Shown here one piece after another: positions 1 to 11,013 of a stretch of DNA of 64,000 nucleotides. The stretch's first letter is position 1, and each line of letters starts with the position of its first letter. The stretch is taken from positions 99,663 to 163,662 of the forward strand of contig JAIWNE010000073.1 of the NCBI GenBank assembly GCA_025331445.1, read 5' to 3'. The position numbers and the translations under genes were made by a program. Under the pieces are notes generated by a model that ran no database searches, was not told where the DNA came from, and saw only the letters and a program-made list of their open reading frames with translations. This DNA is from Blakeslea trispora. Taxonomy: Eukaryota; Mucoromycota; Mucoromycetes; Mucorales; Choanephoraceae.

Positions 1-39
1 TTCTTTATACATTCAGTTCTGAGTACTTCTTTAACATCT

Positions 40-2163
40 TCTTTTGTAAAGTGTTCCTTTAATTGATCACTCACAAGATCTGTTTATACAAATCCAAGAC
101 ATTTTCCTTTCAGTACAGTATTAGTTTGAATATGTCAATGAAATCATACATTCTTCCCATCACTGCCACATTTCTCATATATACTTGCCTTTTTTTTCAA
201 TCCCTCATTTTCTTTGTTCTTTTTATTTTATTGAATGCACAGCAAATGGTAAGCACTTTTATCACTGGTTTATTTTTTTCTATAATCTATCAACATCACT
301 GACTCTTTTATTTTACAACAGCTACATGCATATCACCTTATTATGACAACGTCTCAACAACTCGACTACGCTTCTCTTTTCATTTCTTTGCATCTTCCGA
401 CTCACCTTCCGTATTTATTTACTTATTATCAACTTTATATATATTTATATAAACACTTATGATAAGCTCTGATTAACAATCCTTTATCCATTTCACCTTC
501 TTCTGTGCTACTTTTCACAATCTCATCCATGACTTTCTAATCCAAACCGCCCGCTCTCTATTGTGCTGCTCAAACTTATACTTCTTTGACTGATATCTGA
601 ATACAGTCTTTATTTATGCTGTCAATCTGGATTGATGCCTCTTATTCAAATTACACTTGCCTAAGATCTTTCAGGTTTCCCCATTTGTTTGTCTCTTTTG
701 TTCCGAGCATCGCATTTACTAACTTGCTCTGTTTGTAGTCATTGCCTTGGAATCTTGTGACAAACACATATCCAATTGTCCATCATACTTCCATCCTATG
801 TCTGACTTATTCATGTCTACCTTCTTTCTTGTGTGCTCATGTGGTCTATCTCTCAAACCATTGCCACCGGTCATTGTCCTAACTTCAAGAAATATTTTTC
901 CTTACTGATATACCGTCGTTTGAGTACTGGGTCTCTTCTCTTGTCGCCACCTCTCTACCTCATCTTCAAGAAATGCTCTTTGTCTGCCTATCCTCCTTTC
1001 ACTACTATGGTCTGTGCTTCTAAAGGTTACCGAATCTCTTTTTGGTTGAACTTGGGGTTCCTTTTAACTTTACTTTCTTTTATCTTTTTGTGTCTTCTCG
1101 TCTTTGTTCATGCTTACAGGTTTACTCTTTCTAGATCAGGTTGCTTCATCGCTTTGAATCTCTTTCGTGACAAGTGAAATACCTCTTCAAGACTATTTTA
1201 AATTTGATATCTTATCAAAGAATTTCTCTTTACCGAATATTAACTACTGATTGTTGCTCTCACGGTTGGTTGGACTCATGAGGTACCTAATCACAACTAA
1301 AGTACACAACATGCTGATGACAAAGTACATGTGTAAAGGATCGCGTCTCATCTTTATTTTTTTCGTTTTTTAGACTTTCTATGCTTTTCACTTTCTTCCT
1401 CTGTTGTTTCTGACTCTTGTATGTACCATTGACAAGTGATCTCTCACTTAGTGTTGCTCATGACCTTGCATGTTGCTTCAAAATGGCTGTCAAGAAAAAA
1501 AAATATCGAAAAAATTATCTCGGTTAATGCTGTGTATTTTTTAAGCGCAGCTACTGCAAAGCGATTAAGACGCTTACCGAAGGCTCTACTCATGGAAATT
1601 AACTCATTTCTGTTTTCTATACTACTTCTTATGATCCCAAAAGGTACCTATATCAAAGCCAAGCATGCCAATCTATCTGGATACACCCGATGCAACATTC
1701 CTATTACAGAAAAGGACATCTGAGCTACAAATCAGCCTAAAGAAGAACCCAAATATAGCATTTATCTGTTCTGAATCAACAATATCAAAGAAGCTTAATT
1801 TGTCTATAATACCTAAATAATCCAATCATATTCCAAGCTTACCCAAAAATTAAAGCGATACGATTAGCCCATTTATTGCTTGTACTTCTAAAACTTGTTA
1901 AATCACTACTTTGTATACTCTAAAGGCAATTTGTCATTATAACTCCCCTTTGAGACTTAAGCTGGATATGATTCGAGTATAAACAACTCCTATTCAAAGT
2001 AATCCGCAAAAGGGTTTTGCCATTCAACAAAAACGTCAGATTCTGATAAAAAACATGGTAGATTAATCCATAGAACTTTAAACCGCATTAATTGAATTTC
2101 AATGTTTTCGGGTCAGATTCTAACAATAAACAAGTTCATCTTAACATCTTTTAAGCTGTGGTG
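40..2163 (+). repeat. Copy A of a 2.1 kb CACTA-like right-end repeat
   Basis: This stretch matches 15681-17813 and 28521-30621 along its length, for example the shared words CAAATCCAAGACATTTTCC near the start and CTCATGAGGTACCTAATC in the middle. All three copies stop at the same terminus, TTAAGC(T/C)GTGGTG. Copy C is the intact right end of the 16.7 kb CACTA-like element described below, so copy A is read as the right end of a related element whose left part lies outside the window. It abuts a helicase coding remnant at 2164, which suggests insertion into that gene. No reading frame is kept open across the three copies, so I call it non-coding. The left limit is approximate. Confidence 0.75.
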
Positions 2164-4170
2164 CTAGACAAGATCAGTTCCTCTGAAATCTTCAACTTGC
2201 TCTCTCAATTTATACACTTCAAGGATTTTTTTTGAATCATGTTCTTGACCATATTAGGCACAACATAGACTTTTTGAAAGGACCCACACCATTGAGATTG
2301 TTTGTTGCTGGTGGTGCTAGAACCGGAAAGAGTATGCTAATTCGCACATTGTATCAAGCACTTGTGAGTTTTTTGATAAGAATGTCAACAGAGATTTAGA
2401 CAATCCAACTGTTCTTTTGAAAGCTCCCACTGAAAAGGCAGCATACAACATCAATGGTCAAACAACCCACTCTGCTTTTCATTTACCATTGAATCATTTT
2501 GAAATCAATAAGCTTTCATCCGATGTCTCTCATGCGATTTCTGGGCCTTGGCTGAACTGAAAGTAGTTATCATTGACGAGATTAGCATGATTTTCTCCCG
2601 AGCTTTTTCCTGGACTGACAAACAATTGGGAGACACATTTAACTCAAAACAAGCTTTTGAAGGTCGTCATGTCATCCTTTTTGGAGACTTCCTTCAGCTA
2701 CCCCCTGCTATAAGATCTCCAATCAATGCTACTTCTTCCGAAAATATTAACAGCGTACTGATGGAACTAAGAATGCAAGAGATCTGCGCTAGTTTCAAAA
2801 TGCATAGATTAAGTGAAATTATGCCACAAAATGATGACGCTTTGTTTGCAAACGCTCTTAACAACATGGCTGTTGGAGCAGATATAAGCATCTTCAATAG
2901 TAGACTGTTTTCTTCTTTGCCTACAGATGTTGCTGACCAGAGAGATGACTGTATCATTAGATTGTAATCTACCAACATTGCAGTGAATGCTTGTAATTCC
3001 AGTGCTCTAGCAATAATTGACAGCGAGTCCACGGTATCAAATTGCTTCGATCAAGTCGTATGAAAAGGTGGCAATAGTCTTGCAAGATAAAGTTTGTTAA
3101 GTTACATGCAAAATAATGACATCTCTGCTCACAAAACGATGGGTTTGCAAAAATCCTCAGTCTTGAATATTGGAGCAAAATACATGATTACCAACAACTT
3201 GGATACGAGTGAGGGTCTCACTGATGATACGACGGGCACGCTTAAAAAAATTGAATATGGACAGTGCAAGGAAAACCCAAGCTCTAAACCTGTCCAAAAG
3301 GCAATCAAAGTCTGGCTTTTATTCGATGATGCCAATAGTGGAAAAAAAAGACGTGCTGCTCACTTTGCTAATCCTCAAAGTTCTTCACCTCCAGCCTCTT
3401 GAACACCAATTGACCCTGTATCATTGATTGTAAAGCATCGATCCAACAGCCCACTCTCTGTAAAGCGAACTCAGTTTCTCTTGACTGTATTGAAGCGCTC
3501 ACAATACATAAAAGCCAAGGATCTACTTATAGCAAAGTCGCTGTTGAACTTCAAGGAAGGGCATTAAATAATCATTGATGTATGTGGTTTGTTCTCGAGC
3601 TACCTCTGCATCTGGTCTATATCTAATAGGTACAAGCTTCAAACTGACAAAGCCTCTTAGTCCTACTAAGTCAATTGCCATTGAGCTCGAAAGACAATCT
3701 GGTGTGAAGTTGAAAACGAAGTTTGATGAGCTCATTGAAAGAATTAGCTCTTATCAATTCCAACTAACTTTTTACAACTTACAGAGTTTGAACGCTCACA
3801 TTGATCAAATCAAGAACGATAAGACCTATCTCTCATCAGACTTTCTGCTTTTTGCAGAAACACGGTTGGCTGCAACTCAAAACTTTAGTATCCCTGGGTT
3901 TGAAGAGGTATCGCGTGTGGATGTCGAAGGAGCTATTGCTAGAGCAAATGGTTCTATCTGTTTTGCTAAGTCATCACTTATCGAACAAAACCCCGTGTCA
4001 AACAAAATTCAGCAGTTGATTATTGATGGTAACAACCATAAAATTGCTATACCGGCTTTTATCTTGAACGATCTTCTCATAGCATCTATTTACCGCTCGC
4101 CTCGTTTTGATGCAGAAAAATAAAAGTGGCAATGGCAAAGCTTTTGAAAAACGGTACTTCATTAAAAATA
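2164..4170 (+). pseudogene. PIF1-family helicase with C-terminal endonuclease-like domain, broken
   Basis: The stretch encodes pieces of a superfamily 1B PIF1-like DNA helicase. A Walker A loop (AGGARTGKS) lies at about 2311-2337, a Walker B segment (VVIIDEISM) at about 2563-2589, and GDFLQLPPA follows at about 2686. The C-terminal helicase motif (YVVCSRATSASGLYLIG) is near 3575. From about 3760 the frame continues into a domain with the look of an endonuclease/exonuclease/phosphatase fold (LTFYNLQSLNAHID, then LLFAETRL, then LIASIYRSPRF). A helicase fused to such a nuclease is the layout of Helentron (Helitron2) proteins, so I infer that origin; no Rep domain is visible here. Stops and frameshifts occur near 2380, 2557, 2965, 3060, 3400 and 4121. 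The left side is cut by the copy A terminus at 2163 and the right side by the MULE repeat at 4171. Confidence 0.7.
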
Positions 4171-4310
4171 GGAGAATTACTCGCGCGCCCCTCTCGCGCG
4201 CCTCAGTGTCTTAGATGTAAGTGAGGTGGCATATGAGGACGTCCTCTTTTTTGGTCATGTTAACAAAGATGAAGGTCTTGTGTAACTCGTACCTGAGTAG
4301 AATAAATGCA
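4171..4310 (+). repeat. MULE left terminal inverted repeat
   Basis: About 140 bp, nearly identical to the reverse complement of 8274-8413. It holds two direct GC-rich copies of CTCGCGCGCC, the palindrome GAGGACGTCCTC, and ends AGAATAAATGCA. The GC-rich tip stands out against AT-rich surroundings. Confidence 0.9.
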
Positions 4311-4370
4311 TAGCATTTAAAAGCAATTAAAGAAATCCTCCTCTTTTATTTTGCTTTAACCATTCACAAA

Positions 4371-7300
4371 ATGAGTCAAGAAAATTTGTTGTTAATTGAT
4401 GTTGTAGAGTCTAGTGACGATATCAGCGATATTGATATTGAGTCATACGACATTGAGGAAGTTAAAGCTGAAAATGAGTTCAGTTTCGAGATGTCAAACG
4501 GAGTCATCACAATCGACTCATCAGATTCTGAAGTTGACACTGAGAGTGCGTCTGTTGAAGTTGAAGCTAGTGAGTGAGAATTTCTATATGTAAATTCCAA
4601 TTTTAAGCGTATTGATTTACATCGTGTTTAGCAAATGATGTACTGGAGTTGACCATGAGCAAGACTCTTGAGGACAAGGAGAAGGAAAGCTCTGATGAAG
4701 ACGACGATCTCGATAAAGAATGTCTTTTTCAAAGCGTTGATGAAAATTTAAGAAAAGTTGCTGCTATGAAAAAGGAAATGGAAGAAGTTTTTTCTGTCGG
4801 TAGCGAATTTTCTGATATTGATGAGCTTAGAATTCGTGCTCAAGAATTGGGTAAAAAGCACAATTGCCCAATTACAACCGACAAATCTGATCAAAAGCGT
4901 CAAGTTATTACTCTGATCTGTAGACATGGCAAGCAGTTCAGAAAATCTTGCAAGGTTGTTGATTCGTCTTTGAACAAAGATGACAACAATCTTAAGAAGG
5001 GCAAGAAAAGAGAAAGTACCAAAAAGGGCTGTCCATGTATGATTGAAGTTCGTTTGTGCCCAGCAAGAAAGATGGTAACTGTGCGAAGAGTAGATGGTAA
5101 TCACAACCATCATTTCGCCAATGATGCTAGAACCTATAAGGTTAATCGAAAGCCAAACGCTGAGGTTTTTGAAGAAGCTGTTGCTTCCCTACAATACAAT
5201 ACACCAGCCAAGGTTGTTGAGGTATGCTTTCAATATTTTATTCAAATTGTGACAGTAATTGATTGAGTAATATATGAACAGTTTATGCAATTGAAAGGCA
5301 TAAACTATGTAACTGAGCGAGACATGGAAAACATGCAGCAAATGCATCGCGCTGACTCTGATATGACTTCGTTCATTACTAATCTGCAGCGCAAGCAATA
5401 CAACGTGCGCTTCACCAAGAATCAAGAAGGCCGTGTGAATGCTGTATTCTTTAACAGCGATCATGCAATTCAGGAGCTCCGTAGATTTCCTGAATCAATC
5501 GTAGTAGACGCAACCTACAAAAGCAACTGCCATTTGTATGCCTTGCTCAATTTTGTGGTTGCTGGTACCGTTTCGAGCAGAGAAAGACCAGATCAATTGG
5601 CTGCAATTCCCGTTTCAAGCGTCTGGATGGAAAGAGAGACAAGATCTGTCTACAAGTGGGTCTTGCAACAGTTGAGAGAAATGGTTTGGCCAGGAAACTT
5701 GAGTCCTGAGCAGCTCGAGCTTCCAAGTGTCTTCACGACTGACAACGACGCTGTTCTGAAGGGAGCTCTTCAGGATGTATTTCCTGAATCGGCTCACTTA
5801 CTGTGTTATATACACATCGAGAGACATTTTAGAGAGCGATTTCTAAAAGAAATCAATCCTAAGTTTGAAAATAAAGGAAACTCTAGATATTCTTGAGAGC
5901 CAAAATCAAGTAACTGGTCTTGTATTTTACTATATATTGCATGAACGCGAACATTATGAAGCTTAGCACAAAAGCTTGATATTTGATATTGCTCGTGGAT
6001 GCACCACCAAGGAGGAGTACGACGATGCCAAGAAGTCATACGTCAACTTCCTTAACCGTGACAAACTTCTTGTCAACAAGAATACATGTATTGAGTATTT
6101 CCAACTCTAAGTTTGGTATTTGGTTTATTATGACTAATCTAAAAATCATTTTTATTATTGAATAGTATGATACAGTCAGAAGTTCAATGGGGCAGCTACT
6201 ATGCTAATGCCCATCCCCATATGAACAACAGATCAGAAAACCGTGTTGAGGGCACTCATGCTGCTATGAAGCATAGCATTGGCTCTTCCAAAGGAAAAAT
6301 GGGCCCTGTTACTGATAAGATCGATCATTGGTACAAGATGAGAGTAAGGTCGAATATTAGTGTTTGTTGAAATATTTATCTGATTTTTGCTTCTAAAGGA
6401 GGACTATCGTAACTTTCAAATGAAACATGAAAGTCTCTCTATTCCTGTTTCCATTATCACGAGCGAAGTGCAGCACTTGTTGAAGTCTTTGCAAGGCAAG
6501 ATCACCAAGTTTGCTTTGATCAAGGTAAAAAATCAGCTCGTAAAAGGTTTGAAAGAGAAAGAAGAGGGCCTTTTAAGCCAAGAATGCTCTTGCTTTGTGA
6601 AGGTGTGGCGCTTACCTTGTCGCCATAAACTACTTGAATGCGTTGAGTCTAATGGCGAAGTAACACTTGATGCTGTTTATCCCAGATGGCACATTCCTTT
6701 CATTAACAGAAATGGTAATTTGTGATAATGAAAGTAATGCTCTTTAGTGTTAATTGTATTTCGCGTTGCTAAAATCGGCCAGCTTAGTCTTGAAAACAAG
6801 ACTAACACTCCTAGTGGTGATTATCAAGATGTAGTCAATGGCGAGTTCTTAATTGTGTATCAGCACTTGAGAAACCAATTGGATGATATATTCATGAGAA
6901 GCCAGACGTATCAAGAGAAGCAGCATATCATTGATGATATGCAAGCATTGATCGACCAGCTTGGCCCAAAAAATGTTGGCAATGCTAAAGCGCCTACTTT
7001 GGCAACTGTGCATAAGGGGAGACCCAAGTTGCAGAAAAGAAACCGTGTTGGTGTCAAGATTATCAAAGACAAACTCAAAGACAATGACAAAGAAAAGGCC
7101 AAGAAGCGCAAAAATGAAAATAAAGAAAGTGCAGAAAGCAGAAAAAAACAAAGATTGAAGATGAAACAGGTACTCTCACAATAGATCAACTTTTTTAAGC
7201 TAACTGGGTATCCTGTTTACTTAGTGAAAGTTAAGAAGAGGATGTTGAAGATGACGATGTTGAAGGTGATAGCAGTACAGTTTCTTTGAAAAAAGAAGAG

Positions 7301-8069
7301 AAGGAGTATCTCTCTATTATTGAGCAGATACACCCTTCGATTCTAGACACTTGGTACACTGCTGTCATAAATGTACGCAAAGATGGATTCTGTGGATTCA
7401 GAGCTTTGGCAGTCCAGTTGTTTGGAGATGAGAATGAATTCTGGAAAGTCAAGAAGCAGATGAGAGACTTCCTTCTCATGATGGACGAAGAAAAAGATTG
7501 AACACTGGCTTTTACAAAGCGCATCTTAAGGGATTCATAGATTATGATGAACTTAAGTCAATTGTGTGCTTTGGGCTAGAGGAGAAGATTGGCAGCGAGT
7601 ACATTGACTCGACCATATGCAGTGCAAGTGAGGAGCATTGGTTTCTTATGCCTGGATGTGCTCAACTAGCTGCTGACACTTTTCAGAGACCAATTGCAAC
7701 GTTTGCGGAAAAAAAGTATACTAAAACTCCACCTTGTACTTTCATTCCTTTGTACCTTAGACAAGAAACTAAGAAGAAAAAAGAAATGCCTCTGCTTTTG
7801 CAACGAGTAAATGACAATCACTTTGTTACCTTGAGTATGAAGCGATCAGTCAAGCCAATTTGGCCATTGCCTGTTGCTAGCATGTATGAAAGTGCATGTA
7901 TCTCTCTTGGTGTGTCTTCAAATTTCAAACGTACATTTTGGAACCATTATTTGTTCTTTCAAAGCAGAAAAGAGCAATTAGGTAGAGTATTCTGATATCT
8001 CATTCATTTCTTTTCAAGCTAACATCCACTTTAGATGATGCTGAAACGGTTGAGATCAATATCGATTAA
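4371..8069 (+). pseudogene. MULE transposase fused to an OTU-like cysteine protease domain
   Basis: Multi-exon transposase gene. Exons I can place: 4371-4569 (acidic N-terminus, ATG start), 4632-5221, 5282-5909, 5967-6094, 6166-6343 and 6399-6714, then 6748-7169. Introns are 57-71 nt with GTGAGT, GTATGC, GTAACT, GTATTT and GTAAGG donors. Domains in order are a FAR1-type zinc domain (CPCMIEV...GNHNHHF, to about 5118), the MULE catalytic core with Asp in VVDATYKSN (about 5508), Asp in TTDNDAV (about 5741) and Glu in NRVEGTHAAMK (about 6247), and a SWIM finger CSCF...PCRHKL (6586-6633). After a lysine-rich linker comes an OTU-like domain with catalytic Cys in DGFCGFRAL (7391) and His in NDNHFVTL (7819). 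A last intron at 7982-8034 gives a short acidic tail ending at 8069. Single-base frameshifts near 5860 and 7497 break it, and the linker-OTU join near 7170-7235 is not resolved. Confidence 0.85.
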
Positions 8070-8273
8070 ATCAACAATGCTAATTTTCACTTTTTTTTAC
8101 CTCTCTCTTTTTTTTCAATCTTTTTTATTTTTATTATATTTTTATTGAATTCTTTTTTCTATCTTTCATTTATTTATTCTTATTCTATGTTATATCAGTA
8201 TCCAATTAAACCTCTTTTTAAAATTATTACAATCAAAGCAGAAGTTGTTTCACAATTCAAAATATCACATTCA

Positions 8274-8413
8274 TGCATTTATTCTACTCAGGTACGAGTT
8301 ACACAGGACCTTCATCTTTGTTAACATGACCAAAAAAGAGGACGTCCTCATAAGCCACCTCACTTATATCTAAGCCACTGAGGCGCGCGAGAGGGGCGCG
8401 CGAGTAGTTCTCC
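8274..8413 (-). repeat. MULE right terminal inverted repeat
   Basis: Mirror of 4171-4310 with only a few differences, including the CGCGCGAG blocks and GAGGACGTCCTC. It ends at TTCTCC, position 8413. Confidence 0.9.
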
Positions 8414-9041
8414 ATGTTTTTACTCAATAATTATGAGATTACTTCTAGGCAGAGTTGGTGACAATCTGAGCTTAGTTTGCTGTATATTTTGACTTATTTC
8501 CTGATATTTAAAGAAGTATGTTTCCATTGAGTATATGATGTTATTGCAAGAAGTACAATTCATGACTGTGTTCTACAATACTACACTATATTAAGGTTAT
8601 AATTTGTAAAGTATTTCATGTAATCCACTATACTATATCTTACTTGAGAGAAGCACTTACACTGTAGATGTTGTAAGGTGTTCAATCAGTTTATTAATAA
8701 AGACGCTCAAACAATCAAATGTTCTGCAATAACCACATTTATTCCGTAACGCAGATGCACTTTTCTCTTTTGCTTTATTTCTATAGTCTTTTTTTATTTT
8801 CTTTTAAAAAATGTGCGATACACCATTAAAGAAAATGAATAGTCAATTGCTTGATTTATCATATAAAATAGCAAGATTTGGGTTGGCAGCAATGTAGGCC
8901 TTAGTCATTTAGTTTTTTCCTCGAAACATCATGTCACTGCTAGTTTAATTAAGATGTTGCAATGACCATGCTCTTCGTTCTTCAACACTAATTTCTATTC
9001 ATTTTCCGCTCATTTTAGCGTGTCGGAATCAAATTTTAGCC
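8414..9041. other. AT-rich stretch without a gene
   Basis: I see no coding frame or RNA gene. It lies between the MULE right end and the damaged 5' end of the gypsy element. It shows no useful match to the 3' LTR at 36875-37285, so it is not an intact 5' LTR. Confidence 0.5.
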
Positions 9042-9155
9042 AATAACTCCTTAAATTTATATACCGATGTTTAGACGAACTTTATTCAACGGACGCCAGC
9101 AGCGTCTGTTCAATAAGGTTTGTCTAAAGATAACGTGACCCTTTGCGGAGTTATT
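9042..9155. repeat. Imperfect palindrome (foldback or MITE-like)
   Basis: The inner arms 9073-9096 and 9102-9125 pair over 24 positions with a few mismatches (AGACGAACTTTATTCAACGG against AGACAAACCTTATTGAACAG). Outer arms AATAACTCC (9042-9050) and GGAGTTATT (9147-9155) pair exactly and sit at equal distance. This is the shape of a small foldback or MITE-like insertion. It lies just upstream of the truncated 5' LTR and may have inserted in it. Confidence 0.6.
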
Positions 9156-9201
9156 TTCTTATAGGGTAGCCTAAGGACGAATTTTTTTCCCAAAATCCTC
9201 T

Positions 9202-9263
9202 AATAAACAGCAATTCTTTGTCTGATTATAATTCTTACTGTGTTTTTGACATCTGACAAATCA
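9202..9263 (+). repeat. 5' LTR remnant (last 62 bp only)
   Basis: Matches 37224-37285 with two differences over 62 bp and ends in GACAAATCA. Upstream similarity stops abruptly at AATAAACAGC, so the rest of the 5' LTR is lost or replaced. Gag starts 34 bp downstream. Confidence 0.75.
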
Positions 9264-9296
9264 TTTTTATAATCTATTATCTTGAATTACTGGAAA

Positions 9297-10616
9297 ATGT
9301 CAATTGAATCAACAATATCAAGTACCAATTTAAGCAACTTGGAAGACAACAGTGTTGATGTTACGACCCAGCAAATGAATGATACGACTGTCAACAAAGC
9401 TAATGACAACAAGAACGATTCCGCCAACAACAATTTACCCGCTGATGATCAGAATGATAACAATGCCACTGATTTGATAGCACCTCCGAAATTCGATCAA
9501 CATCAGTCACTAGAAAGCATCATTGAACAACTGACAGCCCAATTAAGAGAACTGACCATTTTGCTTTTGTGTGATGACTCTCACTCGGTCAAATTAAATG
9601 ATTCATATAAAAATGTGAAACTCAAGTTAAAACGTTCAATCAAAACTCAGGCCACTATTCAGAAGACCAAAAATGACTCTGCCAAAGTAGTACCTCGTAA
9701 CTTGCCGCTGTTTCAATGGAAAGGTGGAATCTTACAAAATGGCCACGAAATGATTTTTGGAAATGCCAAGTCTTGCAACCGCAACTTTGAAAACGTCTTG
9801 GTGTCGTGTAATTTGGACCTCAACGCACACTATAAACGATTATTACCTTCGTGTCTTTCGGAAAAAATGAACCTTTGGTTAAATGATTTCTTGGAACAAA
9901 ACCCCGGTACAAACTGGAAATGTGTATCAAATGCTCTTGAGGAGAAGTATGGTCTGCCAAGTGAGCAGCTTCAACAACTTGCCTTGAATGAACTTATCGA
10001 AGTTAAAATGAAGGAAAATGAGACAATGTTGCATTTTGTGGAACGATTTGATAACCTGCGAATGTATGCCAAAGTATTCCAAGAATCAATGCTCTGCCGT
10101 CTGTTTCTTGGTGCCTTGCCTCCCAAGTTAAACGATCAATTGTCAACGTCCAATGCAACTGCGTCCACGGAGAAGAGGGATAAGATCCGCCACTTGATAG
10201 ATAATGCCTTGCGGTTGGCTGCCTTGAAACCCGCTAAAGCAACAAATGACTACCATGCAACGATTCGTCCAAGGTTTAGTCGTCCGGAAGAACCTGTCAA
10301 GCGACCTAAGCTTTTTTGCCGTAATCACCCAGCAATGAACAACCACACCACGGCTGAATGCCGCTATAAAGGTTCGAAACCTCCCTTAATTTATTCAAAT
10401 GCAACAAAAAATGGGCTTTGTTACGATTGCCATCAGAAATGGACCAAGGACCACAAATGCAGCAAGAAAATGAAAAACCATCGAAATGAATGGCCTATTG
10501 TACCTACCAGAATGGATATTGACTCTTCTGATGAAGAAAATGATTTGAAATTCAATGCGATGGACAAAATGAAAATAAAAATGAATTGCAAGTACAATGA
10601 ACATGTGGTGTTTTAG
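9297..10616 (+). CDS. gag: Gag-like nucleocapsid protein of the Ty3/gypsy element
   Basis: An open 439-residue protein. It starts at the first in-frame ATG (KMSIESTISSTN); the frame is open a few codons further upstream but without ATG. The N-terminus is Asn/Asp-rich and low in complexity. The middle (about residues 130-300) has the helical look of a retrotransposon capsid (LSEKMNLWLNDFLE, MLHFVERFDNLRMYAK). Near the C-terminus is a zinc-knuckle-like segment CYDCHQKWTKDHKC, the short W-containing form seen in fungal gypsy Gag proteins. The protein would package element RNA in cytoplasmic particles. It ends early (HVVF then stop) where a 0.4 kb non-coding stretch separates it from the protease. 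It is among the few fully open frames here. Confidence 0.85.
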   Translation: MSIESTISSTNLSNLEDNSVDVTTQQMNDTTVNKANDNKNDSANNNLPADDQNDNNATDLIAPPKFDQHQSLESIIEQLTAQLRELTILLLCDDSHSVKLNDSYKNVKLKLKRSIKTQATIQKTKNDSAKVVPRNLPLFQWKGGILQNGHEMIFGNAKSCNRNFENVLVSCNLDLNAHYKRLLPSCLSEKMNLWLNDFLEQNPGTNWKCVSNALEEKYGLPSEQLQQLALNELIEVKMKENETMLHFVERFDNLRMYAKVFQESMLCRLFLGALPPKLNDQLSTSNATASTEKRDKIRHLIDNALRLAALKPAKATNDYHATIRPRFSRPEEPVKRPKLFCRNHPAMNNHTTAECRYKGSKPPLIYSNATKNGLCYDCHQKWTKDHKCSKKMKNHRNEWPIVPTRMDIDSSDEENDLKFNAMDKMKIKMNCKYNEHVVF

Positions 10617-11013
10617 GGTTGTAGTGATATAAACGTGTTAAAGAAGAATAGAGTGAGACAAAGAAAGTACTTTGAGAATGTTTGTAGTGTTTTATTTCTT
10701 GTTAAGATTGGAAGAAGAGTTTCATAAGTTATCACTACAACTACTATTTATACATGTCACAGTTATTTACAGCTTGTACTAAATTAGTGTACTTAGTCTA
10801 TATGATTACATCACTCTCATCATTTACTTGTCTTTATATGACTTAGTTAGATAAATGATGTTATGGAGTGATTGAGTCGGATTCTGTATATTGAGAACCT
10901 TATTGACTTTACTTCAGATGCTTTATTTAGTAAGGATTTACAGGGATTGATTTCATTATGTCTGATGTTATTATCCTTATGACTTATTTGGTTTACATGT
11001 TACTTTATTGTCA
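10617..11013. other. Non-coding stretch breaking gag from protease, with hairpin
   Basis: About 0.4 kb with stops in all frames sits where gypsy elements usually run on from Gag to protease. It opens with a perfect 12-bp inverted repeat, GTTGTAGTGATA (10618-10629) and TATCACTACAAC (10730-10741). It may be a small foldback element or a solo LTR inserted in the retrotransposon. I could not find a clear target duplication. Confidence 0.5.

Larger units (their letters stand above)
4171..8413 (+). mobile_element. Mutator-like element (MULE) with 140-bp TIRs
   Basis: A 4.24 kb element is bounded by long terminal inverted repeats at 4171-4310 and 8274-8413, both starting GGAGAA(T/C)TACTCGCGCGCC. 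Inside is one MULE transposase gene with a C-terminal OTU-like domain. Long TIRs with a FAR1-MULE-SWIM transposase are typical of the Mutator superfamily. I could not find the 8-11 bp target duplication expected for the superfamily: the flanks are ...TTAAAAATA on the left and ATGTTTTTA... on the right. The left flank is endonuclease-like coding sequence; the right flank is not recognisable as its continuation, so a deletion or rearrangement at one side is possible. Confidence 0.9.

Noticed and set aside
833..1177. 114-codon open frame in right-end repeat copy A
   Set aside because: It is not open in copies B and C at the matching place and shows no protein motif.
1436..1723. 95-codon frame in copy A with a relative at 29928-30182 in copy C
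   Set aside because: The similarity follows from DNA repeat identity; copy B is broken by indels in the same stretch, and no start context or motif supports coding.
6849..7189. Long minus-strand frames opposite the MULE linker
   Set aside because: They mirror the Lys/Glu-rich coding strand and read as Phe/Leu runs.
4162..8422. Target-site duplication for the MULE
   Set aside because: TTAAAAATA and ATGTTTTTA resemble an inverted rather than a direct repeat, so I do not claim a duplication.
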